A stretch of DNA of 64,000 bases from Fasciola hepatica (lineage: Eukaryota; Platyhelminthes; Trematoda; Plagiorchiida; Fasciolidae). The translations under genes were made by a program, and so were the position numbers. The notes under the pieces were generated by a model, which saw only the letters and a list, made by a program, of their open reading frames with translations, was not told the origin of the DNA and did no database searches. Shown here piece after piece: positions 22,231 to 35,080 of this stretch (within the stretch, counting starts at the first letter, position 1; every line of letters starts with the position of its first letter). The stretch is taken from assembly GCA_948099385.1 (NCBI GenBank), contig CANUEZ040000179.1:10496001-10560000 (forward strand), read 5' to 3'.

Positions 22231-25200
22231 TACCCACTCTTTGTCTTAGTTTATCTTCCCCAACTAATCCCTCCACTTGAGCTTTTTATTCTCTCTACGC
22301 GAAGTCCGACAAGCACAGTCTTGGAACTTTCTCCGGATGGCCTTATTAACTGAACTCAGCCATCAGGTGTGGCGGCATTTCCTTTTCCATGTTCTAACTT
22401 CCAGCCTCTTTTGTTCCACGACTTCATACAGAATGATCTTATCTATGATCCGGTTATTCTATGTACAATCTTTAAATGTCGGCTGAGTCCGGCAGTAATT
22501 ACTTTTCCAGTTTCGAAATTCCCTTCGTCGCTTTTTCCATAGCCAGGGCATGGCCGTTACTTCCTTGCTTATCGATACTCATCTACTCCTTCTCCTTCTT
22601 TCCTCTTTTAGTTCTTGCCACATTACACTCGAATGTTCATATGAATAACCAAACACGCAAGTAAAACCCCAGTTCAAAGCTCCGCTGGAACACTACCCGT
22701 CCGCTGGAAGTCACCTGAACTTGACTCACCATCACGCCTGAGGCCTGTGATTTTGGAACAGTTCTTCACCATCAGTTTGTTCTCCATGCAGGGCCTTATT
22801 TTTCTACACTATGATCACCCGCGACTTATCAAGAAGTTGTTTCATCGTGAACTATAACCAAGTGTCTGCTGGGCCAATCTTCTTTATTTGTCAGGTTTCG
22901 TTATACTGAATCCCAAGGCATTACAGTCCATCTGTTCTCATCTTCAGTTGAAACTTTGGGCCGAAACTCTTCGATATATCCGCGCCAATCACTCATGGCC
23001 ACGACACTAACTAGCGGTCAACCTCTGCTAGGCCACTGCGGAGACTTTTTCACTAACTTCGCCGCGCACGTGAAGTTGCCTTGCATACCACAGTCGGCAG
23101 TGCATTCACCAGATGGCCTGCGTTTATACCGGAACCCTCCGACTATTTTATTGGCAGAAGCAAAAGGTTAAGTGTTAGCCCTAGGAATGCTGCCATTATC
23201 TAAATTTTTGTTCCGTATTCTGTACCTTTCTTTCACAGCTAGCGGCCAAAACACCTCCGAAGGTTATGGAGTCCAATGTGGGCAGTCTCGCAATAAGGAG
23301 AAGCGGCCATCCCTACTAGCCTCGGACTCAAAGGGCCATGTGTAAATAAAGACGGGCCAAGGATAAATAGGAAGCACACCCTACGGAGTAAATTTCCCTT
23401 CCGACTCCTCTGTAAAAAAGACGGAAATACTGTTGCGGCCGAGAAGGTCTTGGGTTAATGCTGTTCGCCCCATTCGCTTACAGATGGATTTCCGGCAGCA
23501 GCCTTGACCCAAACCTGCATATGGAAAGTCTCAAGCTCTTTAAAAAGGCTCCAGTTTTTGTCTGAACCAGTGCGGGGTAACAGCACGCAGTATGAGCTCT
23601 CCACATATACTTACCTACCCAACATTTCTCGGCTTCAACCATTTTGGGCTCCCTTCATATAACTTGACCAGCTTTTCGAAGCATACGCAGTAGTCGATAC
23701 ACTGTTTGGATGGTTATATCATGCTGCCTCTGCTCTGACAAAACCCGGGCTTTGATATGTCTACTGTTCACAGCTATAGGCTAAACCTCGTCCGTATCGG
23801 GCGTCGGAAGAAGGGAAGTCACTATTACACTTTTACAACTTACCACCGCCAACTTCACTTTTTCTAAATTCTCCTAGAGCCCACGCGCCAATAATGTTGT
23901 CCAAAGTCAGCGGCGGTTTGCCTGACAGGGTGGTGACTCAATTGCACAAAGTGCTTACCGCCGCAGCCTCCATCAATAAACTGCTTTTTCTTTGATGGCA
24001 GGTGCCCACCTTCACTTCGTTTTCTTTTGTCTCAGGCCACAACTCAGCGATATCCATGTCCCTTTTCCTTGATTTTCCCGTGAACTCGAGTCTTACCGTG
24101 CAGGTTATTGTTCTTTAATAAACACTACTCAACGATCTGCGTGCCGGCTGATAGTGTTTTGGGACCCCATTCTATTGGTTGCCGTATGATCCTGATTTAT
24201 CCTGACTTTCACGGAAGACCAGCATTTCTGCATCAATGTAAAAAAGCCTCAATTTAACGCCGAGTATTTTCTTCAATTTTTACTACTCTTGTCGTCCTTA
24301 CCCACGGCTGGTACGACGACCAGACTGCTTTCTTCCTTTTGTTCCATTCATCTTTCAGATCCTTTCTGATCCCGCCCTAATTCGTTTTTGGTCCTCAAAC
24401 GGGGCCCTTGTCCTCTTCTTCCACCTACCTACTCCATTTCTTTTCACCGTGACTGGGCCTGCACCTAATATCTCTCTATAATATCATCATCAACCAAATA
24501 CCCTTTAAAACTACTACAGTCTCCCCAGTCCATCCCCCATAAATCGGCCAACTGGCCATCGGGTAACAAAATTATGATTGTACGATTTTTGACAAAACTT
24601 TAACTGTAGCCCCTAGCCGGAGCAATCTCCAGACTGTCGCACTCCTGATCTCTTTCATATCTTGCCGGTTACCTGGGTAGCTGTCCGCCAACTCGGTGTT
24701 ACTCCCGGACCACTGAACGGATTTATCGATTTTCTCGAACGGATTTGCCACTGCTTAAACCTGTACTCATGCTTTCTGATGATATACGGAGTAACTTACA
24801 CGGTTGACCAGTGATCAATATCCTGTAAGCCGGGTAAGATCCATTGTGATAGTGTCACCGGGCCGCAGGGTGGATTCCTGACACCCATTGTCAAGGCACA
24901 CCGCCTAACCATCTACTTCCGTACACCAAGCAATCTGTTCAACTCACTCTGCATTCCAGTACGAAAAACAATAACTGAAATCTAGCCCTCGTTGTTGCTT
25001 TCCTAATCCACTCCCCCCGTTTCGTCAACCGACAACAACCCAGCCCTTTATGCCCTCTGCTCTCATCATTCACAACCCGATACTAAAGGTATCCAAGGTC
25101 TTCGTGAAACAAAGTACCAATCCCCTTTAGTTCGTCTGAACTTGACTATTCATCCCTTTGTCACGCATACAGAAAGCCTTATACTTGCACTCTTCCAACT

Positions 25201-26560
25201 TTCGCAGTCTATTCGGGTCTGGCATTCTCTCAGTCATTGATGTTTTCCTCCCTCCTAATCATCTCTGCAGGTTAGCCTGGTAGCACTTACAGCATCTTCT
25301 GTCTCCGACACACTGTTTCTTCAACGGCTTCTCTCTGAAATTCTATATTCTGCGTCCATTCACCGTTCACGCACTTCAACAGCACACTGCAGTCCTGATG
25401 AAGTACTTTTCCTTTAAGAGAATTTCCAAGCGGTACGAAAACTACCTATAGAAGAGGTCAGTCTTATTATCATATCAGACTCACTTGCACTCACATCACA
25501 AGCTCCCTCGACAATTATCTATCCAATGCTGGATCAATCTCCTCTATATCCGGCTGGCATCCCTGACTGTGCTTTCATAAACCCAAGAGTGGCGTTTTCT
25601 AACCCTGACCAGTGGAAAAACTCTCGCTCGGTTTCTCGATATTGATCCTTCATATATCCATTTGGTGAACCCCAACATCTCTTCCTGCACCCACTGGTCC
25701 TTCTTTGAACTTCTCTTCCTTTTCCTCACTCTCTCTGTCCGTTTTCATACTAATCGACTGCACACCAAATTTCGTAGATCGACAGGATCTATTCTCGACC
25801 ATAGGATCCGTAGCAGCCAAGTCTTAGCGCCCCACAATGCACATTGTATATTATTCCTGACCCGCTCCCTCTTCACGCGGTAGTGTCCGACGCCTGAAGC
25901 TTTACTGTTTCCTACAAACAGTGCGCCTCTACCATTCGTCACTATCACTTCTATCTGCATTTCCAAGTTTTGCCGGCTACCTTCTGCGTTCTTTTCCTGA
26001 ATTCGAAGCTGACCCATAAATGACGCTTTAACCGTCTCCACTTCGGTTCACCCAAACACTGCTAAGCTTTATTACTCCAGCACTTTCTACGGGTTCACCG
26101 AAGCCAGGGGTCATGGTTGCTCTGACGCTAAATCAGGCTGTCCCAGTTTTAGCCTGTCGCATCTTTGACGTTTAGTTTTGTAGCATTCCTGACGGCATTA
26201 GTTATTTATACTCAAGCTGTGATTACCAGAGTAATTAATGGCGCCACTGCACAGTGAGGCCCTAAGCTAGAATCGTGAAATATCAGCACAATAATTTCTT
26301 AGGAAAAAAGGGGTAAGGCCAACCTAAAGACATCCCTTGCGACTCTGTTTATAAAACTATTATAGATTCTCGGATAATTCATGGCAATAATGGAACCATC
26401 ACACCACGTAAATTAACTATATGAATCGATATACCTTTCACTTATCTTTCTAGAGTAATACTGAAAGTTACAGCTTCTTGGTGTGCTCCCATAACTCATA
26501 ATAAATTAAGTCTTCATTTAGCTTCAAAGTCTCATTATCAGCGATTCCACAGTGTGACGC
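22231..26560. other. 4.3 kb without a recognisable feature
   Basis: All reading frames are short and no RT, endonuclease, gag, integrase or transposase motif stands out on either strand. There are no obvious tandem arrays or long inverted repeats. The plus strand is pyrimidine-rich, as in R1 bodies, but I could not find the R1 head, the R1 hairpin or the other R1 marker segments. It could be an unrecognised repeat, a 5' region of the LINE-C copy that follows, or unique intergenic DNA. Confidence 0.4.
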
Positions 26561-26634
26561 TTCTTTAATCAAAAACCACAGAGCTCCAGGTTTTCACTTC
26601 ACGAAGCCTGTATATTCTGGAAAGTATCACTACT

Positions 26635-27310
26635 GTGTATACTAAGCTCTCAAGTGCAATTGGTGTCAGTATTGCAATGCCAAAACCATCAGCCAAACAC
26701 ACTGCGTCCTCACTGGATGGTAGTGCCAACGTCCGACGAAAAGTACTCGCAAAGTCAAAGGTCTTGAAACTTTCACTAAATCCGTGTTCCGCCAGCCTGA
26801 CTGATGTTCTCGGCTGGGCAAGTAAAAGGGTTAAGACAATAAAACACAATATCCATAATCTCAACAGCCATATGTCTTTGACTGATACAAACCCATCCAA
26901 GTCAATTCCGCTCGCGTACATCTCCGACCCCCTAACAAAGCCTCCAACCCAAGACCTGGTCACGGCTGGGCTTTTCATAGAAACCATTGCCTTGGAACTC
27001 GTTCGAAGGATCGAAAACTCAAAAAACGCTGTTGCATTTATTATACCCGACAGAATCCTTGCTGAAAAAGTAAGACAGCTTCCTAAGTCCTAATGATATG
27101 ACACACCATCCCTGCCAGTGAGTTCGGCTACGAACAAACATTAAACGAAAAGTTTGCCCACTGCTGTTCGAATTCCTTGACGAGAAACCTGCCAAGCAAT
27201 TCATCGAGAACCAATCCAACAGCGCCTCGAGAGCTCCGTTCAAGAGCATTAGGATTGCTGCCGACAAAACCCCACTGCAAAAGGAACTCGCCGGGTCTGC
27301 TAGCATGCAT
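26635..27310 (+). pseudogene. LINE-C ORF1-like protein
   Basis: An open stretch of 152 codons (26635-27093) contains NSKNAVAFIIPDRILAEKVR. After a frameshift the reading continues from about 27107 through one TGA (near 27119) with KVCPLLFEFLDEKPAKQFIE and FKSIRIAADKTPLQKEL. The alternation of an AVAFIIPD strand and a PLLFEFLDEKPAKQFI strand-helix unit looks like an RRM-type fold, a common LINE ORF1 RNA-binding domain; this is inference from pattern only. It lies about 1.3 kb upstream of the LINE-C endonuclease in the same orientation, as expected for ORF1 of a two-ORF LINE. Confidence 0.55.
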
Positions 27311-28640
27311 TCAGCCACGCCAAAACTTGTCCACCCTCAGCTATCAGCTTCTTCACCGTCCGATGAAGCGCAAAGTACGTGCAATATCAATTCAACTCCA
27401 CGCTTTCCAGATAATCGATCCCACGTGTTGAACGTCGACTTAGATATATCCATTTCAACCTCGCCTCGCCAGCCAACTCCTAGGAGACCAAGAAGTGTAG
27501 AGTAAACATTAGGCAAGTTGTCCCACCTTAGGCTTGCCAATTCGATTCAGCCATTGCTCATCACCGGAACATTGCCCACAACTGATGGTGGTTTGAACTG
27601 CCCAACCAGCTCAACAACCATTCCCAGAAACCATCAGTCGGTCAAAGGAGGCACCCAAAATCCTTCTATTTCACCAAACCACACCTCCAACTGCTAAGGA
27701 CCCCAAGCGAAGCGACTCAAAGTGCAACAATAGACGAAAGAAAGTTATTCAAGAACTACCTTTCCACTCTAAACCACAGTCCACTAGCTGCACCTTAAGT
27801 AGCACCAAACCACGCGTTTTCTACACCTGGTTATTATCCTCATCAGGCTGTAACAACTAACCTCCGGTCCTCTCCAATAACGTCACACTTAATACCAAAT
27901 GAATAATTTCGTGTTTTACATAACCTCTATTGTGACCTGAGCAACATTTTCCCACATGAGTGGTCCTCCTACTATCACCCAATTATCCCGCCTTCCCCAA
28001 ATCCCTTTTCTACCACAGGTCACTTACAGCAGTGCCCGCGACTTTCCAATCTCTGCACCAACCAGCATCCCTAAATCTCACTTCCCTTTCACCTTCCCCC
28101 TTCAGGTTATAGCCCATTAACTTATCGACGTAAGGAGGGCACCTGTGTTACCATCTGTGCTAAGGAAGGTGCCAAGGTAGTTGATACTACTAAACTTTCC
28201 TTTTCTCTCCCGCCTCATGGCCACTTGCCCTCATCTCCTCCTATTCCTATGTCCCAGCCATCAGTACCCAACAGTAACAAGGCACTCAATAGCAACTTTT
28301 CACCGTGTTGTTCCACACTAAGTAGGGTAAAAAACCGCCGTTCTTTTTCAAATCTAACGGCCCCAATCAGCACTAGGCATACCCAGCCTAGTCTAGCAAC
28401 CAAACTGACCCCTTTGCCAGATATGCCTATTCGGCTTATTTCACCATCAATGGTGTGCCATATCCCCAGTCTACCTTACCTACCACTCTATGTTTTTGAC
28501 TCCTCTCAAACCATGCCGCGAAAGTAGTTCGTCCACCCCAGCCTTCCTGACTAACCGCACTTCAGCTTACAACAATCCCTTCAACCTACGAACATCCCAG
28601 TCGTGACACACATTCTAGCTCCACACTAGAGGCTCCAGCC
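27311..28640 (+). other. Region between LINE-C ORF1 and ORF2
   Basis: Open readings here (for example 28225-28527) are Pro/Ser/Thr-rich and could be the low-complexity C-terminal half of ORF1, comparable in flavour to the LINE-A ORF1. There is no conserved motif. It is included as part of the LINE-C copy because of its position between the two recognisable ORFs. Confidence 0.35.
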
Positions 28641-31472
28641 CATATATCGCACTCTCGTTCCTCTCTGACCAAGAACAAATCTTCTAAGCTTTTTCTACTT
28701 CTCATAAATCGTCGGTCCCTTATTGATAAATGTGACTCACTACAAATTCTCATATTCCTGCACAGCCCCTATCTTGTCCTCTTCACTGAGACCTGGCCAA
28801 CCAGTTCCACCCCACCTTCCAAAATCTCTCTCACAGGTTATCAGATGTTTAATAAAAGCTGGTGTCACCGAGGTGATGAATGTCTGGGTTGCATCAAGTG
28901 CAGCTTTATGCAACTTCTAACGACCACCACTACCTGGATGCAGTACAGGACTTTTTATGGATTGGCGACCAACTTGCTCACAAGCACCTTTGCATTGGCC
29001 ATGTTCATAGACCTCCTAGAGCAGCTGCTTCTGACTCTATACCCATCAGTAATGCATTTAACTGCCTATCTGATGTATCCATCGGAGCTAAGCTGATCGC
29101 TGGTGACTTAAATGCACCCGACATTAACTGGGATTCGCTCATCTCCAAGCATTACCTATTTGATTTCCTCTCCTGCATTCGGGCAGGACTCTCGGCCCAA
29201 CATGTTCTCACCCCGACCAGGAAGAAGAGCATACTGCATTTAGTCTTCACCTTAGGGCTGTCCAACATGGACATTAACATATTTAACCACTTATCCGGAG
29301 GTGATCATAGATTGGTTCCGCGTGATTTAAGCGCCCTTATTTATAACAACACACGTGGCCCGCCCGACTCTCCTTAGTCTCATTACGAGTGACAGCGACT
29401 CACTGAATCTATTCACTCCATCGAGTAGGGAGACTACTTTCTGACACATGAATCCCAGCTTGCAGCAAATACATTACATCCCAAATTGAGTCAGCTCATT
29501 AATTATCGAACCCCCAGCAGCCGGTCTGATTCCCTCATATCTTTGCTAATAAAATACAAAAAGCCCCAGCATCGTACAGAAAGTCTCATGGCTTTGCTGT
29601 CCTCATTCCCCTGCGCAGGCTCTCCGATGATGCTTGAGTCACCACTGAAAAATTCCACATAAAAACACGAAGCTTCTGCCCTTCGCCAGCGGGATCAAAT
29701 ACTCCGGATTTCACGTACAATCAGGGACAGAAACACACAATCTATTCCAAGCATTTCATACCTGCAGTTACCAAACGGCACACAGGTCAACAATCCAGCT
29801 GCGATCGCCAAGGCTCTCAACCCGGTAACTACTACTGACTCTGGAACTGCTCATACTCCACTGGTTCCCTTTACCGAATCCACTCTGTCCGATATAGAAC
29901 TTACGCCCGGTGAAGTGTCCCATTTTTTCCGCAGCGTAAAGCCCTCATCCCGCCCCAGCTTCGATAAAATTCCAACAGCGCCGCTTCGAACCGTTGAGTC
30001 TGGTATTGCAGTTCTATTTTTGAACATCTTCAACTTACCTCTGAAATTTGGGGTTTTCTCGTCACAGTGAAAAACATCTGTCATTATCTCTTGCCAGGAA
30101 AAGGGTCTTCTCTTTGATTTCCTAAACTTCCGACCGATTAACCACCCTCCTGGGCCTCTAGACTATTTGGGCGTTTAGGCAAAAATCGCCTATGAGTATT
30201 TATTGCCTAATAACTTGGTACATAAAGGTCAACATGGCCTTCCAAAAACTCGGCCTTGTAACACCTAACAATTTAACTTTTTCAACACGGTCACTAGAGC
30301 TGCAGACAGTAGGAAATGCCTAATTGTCATCCTTTTGGAAATGACTGGGGCATTTGACCGCGTTTCTCATTCGCGGCTCCTGACCAAGCTCGAAGCCTTT
30401 GGACTTAAATCCCTATTCTCAACTGGTTCTCCTCCTATCCTTCCCACCGCAGCCAAGTCGCCTCAATCAACAACTACCCCTAACGACCCTCCCTGTTACC
30501 AGTGGTGTCATCCGAGGGAGCGTGCTAGGGCTATTCCTATTTCTAATATACAATATTGACGTCTTCTCTACACTAAGTCACGGCACCTCGTCTCCATTTG
30601 CGGACGACGTCAAAATTGTATATGAATTCTCACCCCTGAATCTAAATGACGCAATTCTCAATATGCAGCATGATCTAGAACGCCTTGACCGATGGTGTCA
30701 CTCCCGGGAAATTGAGTTCTTTGTTAAGAAACGCGGCTTTATGACCCTAAGCTGTCATGTCCCTCAAAAATTCTCTCCTTTGACGTAACTCCTCCATCAC
30801 CCGCAACCCATCAGTACGAGATCTTGGGTTGCATTACCCGTGCTTCCTAAACTTTTCGGACCGCTTGTCTTTTCTAGCTTACAAGTCTAGCAAACCCTTG
30901 AGATTTCTAAACAGATCTCTTGCCCTGCTCCACAAAAAACTCCTATCGTATCTGTCCTACGTCCGACCCTGCATAGAGTACTGCCCTGTCATCTTTGCTT
31001 ACACTCCCCGGAAAGACAGAATAACTTAAGAGAACGTGCAATGCTCATGCACGAAACAGCTGCTTGGTTATCCCACCACACTTAATTATAAGGGCGCTGT
31101 GCCGTCCTCCACATTGAACCTCTTTGGCTTCGCCGTATGAGACTCAGCCTTTGCTTCTTTCATAAGCTTATCCATCGCCTGGTGTTTTCTTCCACCGACA
31201 CTCCATGTTTCCAATCACCTACTCCCTACCCCCTTCTCTGCAGAGATATGCCTCTTTTCATACTGAGCGCTAGACTGTCCATGAGATTTAATTTCCTCCT
31301 ACTAAAATATTCCGGACTTTGGAATAAACTCCCCATGGAAATTCTTCGATATATTTCCCCCACTCACTCCGAAACATCAGTAGCACATTACCTCAACGTC
31401 GATATTGCCCTGATATTAGCTGGCACTGTCGTGTCTGAGACTCGTGCTTTTCAATTAGGACCTGACTTATAG
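28640..31472 (+). pseudogene. LINE-C ORF2: endonuclease plus reverse transcriptase, near full length
   Basis: The endonuclease domain begins with a LLINRRSLIDK segment (near 28705), the VLFTETWPTSSTPP metal-binding motif (near 28775-28800), LIAGDLNAPDINWDSL (near 29095-29130) and GGDHRLVPRDL (near 29300). The RT begins with LTPGEVSHFFRSVKPSSRP (near 29900), then LLEMTGAFDRVSHSRLL (near 30330-30385), VTSGVIRGSVLG (near 30505) and the catalytic PFADDVKIVYEF (near 30600). The C-terminal connection (EPLWLRRMRLSLCFF near 31110-31160) runs to WNKLPMEIL and a stop at 31472. Several frameshifts and stops separate the blocks. Total length, about 2.8 kb, fits a full CR1-like ORF2. The endonuclease GDLN replaces the usual GDFN. 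Confidence 0.85.
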
Positions 31473-32039
31473 CTAATCAATAAACCTCCTTCCATATGCG
31501 TTTCTCTTCCAAGAAACCTCTTGCAACTTGGCAATTTCTGAAACCCACGATTTCCTCCATATACAAACTTTCTCAATGAGCCCATCAGCTGCCATCATCC
31601 GTCATCCGGCTCTGATCATTGTCCTCACCGCTCGGCCTATAACTGTCCCTCGCCCCTAGACTCTGCTCCATGGCATACTCAATTAACTTGCGTTTATCCA
31701 TTCGCACTCAGGTTTAGACTCATTACGAATTCACGCCAAGGCTCAAGTTTTTCTGATACTAGATTCTAAGATCTAGTCTTTATATTTTTAATGGCTAGTT
31801 CTCCTATCGGTCGTCTCCTCCTCCAACCAGTTTCTATCATGCTTTGTTGTTATATCTATCCCCAACCCCACAGCTGGCAAAAATGCCACACTACAACCTC
31901 TTTCCACTTTTGCGTCAGAATTTACCAACCAAGTACTTTTTGCCCATCCTATCGCACAAACACCAAATTGGCACATTTTCTTGCTGGATATAAAAATTGG
32001 ACCGTCAGTAAGGTGTGATGCTCGCACCTCCCTCAATTG
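31473..32039. other. LINE-C 3' end and unassigned spacer
   Basis: An AATAAA (about 31478-31485) just after the ORF2 stop may mark the LINE-C 3' end. It resembles the AATAAACGTCC stretch after the 1265-2360 copy. I see no further feature. Confidence 0.4.
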
Positions 32040-32320
32040 CTGTCCAACTTGCTTTGCTCTTTGGAACTCCCGCAACCCAGCCGCCGGATCGCTGACTACT
32101 CTACAGCACCCACTGCTACAATTCATCCTTATACCAACTGTGCGGGATGCCTTCAGATCCGCAGCTTTGGCCGGTACATATCGGGCGCGCAGGACATCTG
32201 TAACGATGTGCGGGTGCAACTAGGTTGGTGGATCACGCCTCCTGTCATTGAGGACGGTTTCAGGTTAGGTGTCCAGGGCACACTCAGTCCCACCCACTAG
32301 CACCGTCTGCGGATCACAGA
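32040..32320 (+). repeat. R1 head module, copy g
   Basis: The block from GTGCGGGATGCCTTCAGATC (32140) through GATGTGCGGGTGCAACTAGG and GGTGGATCACGCCTC to CCCACCCACTAGCACC (about 32300) matches the R1 heads. The upstream 100 bases match those of copy b (2690-2780) better than those of copy a. The usual R1 body does not follow recognisably. Confidence 0.7.
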
Positions 32321-33122
32321 ACCTCACCGCCACACTCGTACTGCTGCTGCCAACATGTCGTTTTCTCTGTCATCTCCAACGCCTGCTCTTTCATCGAGCA
32401 AGCTCTCAGTAGTGGGATTGCAACTTATCTTTTCAGCCCGGCAAATTTATTACCCCAGTTAGGTGCTAAATAGCGTGTAGCGTTCATTCCCACCCACCAA
32501 CCCTCTCCTCTCCCCGGCAACCCATAATCTCCTATATAATACCCTTCAATTTTGGCAAGCTTCTCCCCTTTTATATTTCCCGCTTCCCACAACTTGCGGC
32601 TACTATCCACTCGCTGACAGTTACTTTGCCACTGTTCATTTCCTCATCGAAATCCGACAGAAGTTAAACTTCGTAGAAATATATTTCGTAGTTCTCTAAA
32701 AGTCAAGCCTGTGATTAGCAATCATTTTCCCTCTCCGTCACTGAAAATGCTCGTTCTCACAGGGCCATTCGGTTTCTGCATCCCATCTCGCTGCGCCGCT
32801 CTACCCCTTTCACACTTGCACGCCTCAGATATTCATTTCACGCCGTTTTGCCGGTGTCATACCTCAGGGTACCCGTCAAAATGGTCAACAAGTTGTACTC
32901 TTACAGTTCACCCGCGATAACATCACTATTCCGTGCTATTAGTCCGTACAATCACTTTCAAAGCATCCAAGATTGGTTCCTCACTTAATAACCACCTTCC
33001 TGCTGATAAACCGTTATCCACCAGCTAAATATTCACCAGTCCTCCGTCTTTCTTTCCTTCAACACTTTGACACCCCCTCTCTCCTCGAGATAAGCCTCTC
33101 GTTTGACTTCTGTGAATCATTT
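32321..33122. other. Unassigned region before R1 copy d
   Basis: It has pyrimidine-rich plus-strand composition and no motif or ORF that I recognise. It may be a diverged R1 body following the head at 32040-32320, ending where the minus-strand R1 tail begins. Confidence 0.3.
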
Positions 33123-33435
33123 ATTAATAATAATGTTTGTTTATTCCGGAGACGCCCGAAGCATGCCAAGTGCATGATAAACCTTTTACATGTGATGAAA
33201 TGGACAGGCAAAATTCAAAAAGTGCAGAAACCTACATGATAGAAGTAGGATAAAAGAGGCTTAGAAAGTTAGATAAAGTGGGACGAAAGTATGATAAATA
33301 TATGCACGCAAAAGAAAGTGTGGGGGGTCTGAATTAACATAAGGGCAAGTATAACTGGGCGCCCGGTGAGTTTGTAAGTCAAGGTCAGATAAGGAGAATG
33401 ACTTGTCCGGGCGGAGATATCTGCAGGCCCACCGA

Positions 33436-34340
33436 TATACATGAGAAAGGCTGCAAATCGGGGGCGATGGAGATAAGAGGGAGATGCCCTGCAAGGGCTT
33501 AGATACCAACGAAGCTTTGGTACTCTGCAATAGATGGTCGGTGGACAGGACACAAAGCTCATCGTAAAACAGGGAGCGAGCAGTGCAAGAAGTAGAGGAT
33601 GGATTGGATGATAAAATTGATTCAGGAGAACTGGATTCGGTAGATGTGAGGCACAGATGTAGAAGGGGTGGACTCATATCATGACGGTCGGCGGGATGAT
33701 AGCAAGAGAAGTGGCCGGTGAGGAACTGCAGGATGCAGAGCGAATGCACATATACGTATACGTGCAAGTATATGTATATATACAAGAGGAGCAGGAGCAA
33801 AGACAATGGGGTCCCAGAAAGAAATTATCAGCCACTGGGAGGGGCAGGAAAGGTTATATCAGATGGTTGTAGAATTACCTTTGGAATACCGTGGCGAGTT
33901 ACCTTTATGACAGATGAACATGGCGGCCCAAAAGAGAGAAAAAAGGAATGTAGAAGCACAAAAGTGATGACGACGGCAAGGAGCAGTCCACAGAAGAGGG
34001 AAGATGAAGGACAGTATCGAAGAGCACTAGTAAGAACGCGCTAGATTATTAGATGATTGCGGGTGCGACATGCAGTGACGGACCAGAGGAATAGAGTAAT
34101 GGCAGATCAAACGATTTGGAACCGTAAGTAAACATCATGACGTGACGTTGACTTTGCAATCGGTGTAACACGGAAAAGCAGACCAGACTGAAAGGTGCAC
34201 AGAAAGTACCTGTGGCGAGCAATATGCGGAATAGGAGATATAAGCAATGACCTAAGATACGGGTGAGACACGACCAATCAGATCATTTTAATGCAGATGA
34301 AACGGAAAGGAGGCAGAGGAGAAAGAAACAGGAAGCACCA
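33436..34340 (+). repeat. Left arm of a 905-bp inverted duplication
   Basis: Every stretch I compared matches the reverse complement of 35081-35985, with positions summing to 69421. By eye I find a single mismatch (GGGGTGG near 33665 against GGGATGG in the complement). Identity stops sharply at 33436 and 34340. The arm is internal R1 copy d sequence. Confidence 0.9.
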
Positions 34341-35080
34341 GGATATACAAGCCAGCAATAGAACAAGAGGCCCACGAAGTGAACGAGCGACAGAGTTGGG
34401 GCAATGGAACTGGAGAGTTGCGTGCTAGCAGTCAACGGAGCAGAAGTTTTAAGCAGCAGGATGCTAATCGGAACGCCGCCCAATGGAAAGGAGTGCAGAG
34501 GAACCCCGGAGCCAAGGAAGAAAAATGTGGTTGTGGGGATTGGGTAATAAACTCGACTTTAAGTGATGCAAAGTTTAGAGCGGCCACTTCTAATATGCGG
34601 ATTGGTCATTGGTGCAGATGTGACTGGTGCATAATGGCAATGGGCATGAGGAGGTAGAACAAGGAGGGATTTAACAAAACGACAGACAGTGAGGTACAAC
34701 AATGCCATCAATGGACATTATGAGCGTAGGTTAATACCACGTGAATGGAGGGTAGAAGCAAGCAATGAAGGCCGGCAGAAAAATAAATATTGGTGAGTGT
34801 CGGCAGGGAAGGGTGGTCAGGACGATAGTGACTCAGAGCAACTGGAGGCGATAAAGTGAGATTCCATAGAAGCAAGGACAGAATGAGTAGGTGTGCATAC
34901 CGTGGTAGAACGACAAAAATGGAAAGTGGTAGCAGATGATAAGAACCGTGGGTGAATGCTCCATGGCGGAAAATGATGGGGAGCATGCAATTTTCAACCG
35001 ACAGTATTGGATGTGGTGGTCCGAGGAAGGTTGGAGAGTGCGATTCACAACCGGCCAGCCCCACCCACTGCCTGCCTTCA
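34341..35080 (-). repeat. 740-bp spacer of the inverted duplication (R1 copy d, 5' part)
   Basis: This is the portion of R1 copy d between the arms. It corresponds to about 4040-4740 of copy a, for example the complements of CCACGGTATGCACACCTA and CACTATCGTCCTRACCACTC-like segments. It is single copy here, so the two arms would form the stem and this the loop of a large hairpin. Confidence 0.75.

Larger units (their letters stand above)
33123..35080 (-). mobile_element. R1 repeat, copy d, minus strand
   Basis: It reads leftward: the region next to the head (35060-34970, with the complement of AATACTGTCGGTTGAAAATT), the body, the TA-rich spot near 33775, the CTGCAGTTCCTCACCGGCC marker (complement at 33715-33735) and the 3' terminus at 33150-33123. 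That terminus holds a degenerate hairpin (complement TTCGGG..CCGGAA), AATAAA and an ATTATTATTAATAA tail. The R1 head proper is missing: the copy stops at 35080, exactly where an inverted duplicate of its own 33436-34340 segment begins. It lacks a roughly 215-bp internal block present in copies e and f. Confidence 0.75.

Noticed and set aside
25544..26041. Short opposed ORFs at 25544-26041 as possible host exons
   Set aside because: No domain, no convincing splice pattern, and the frames are of a length expected by chance.
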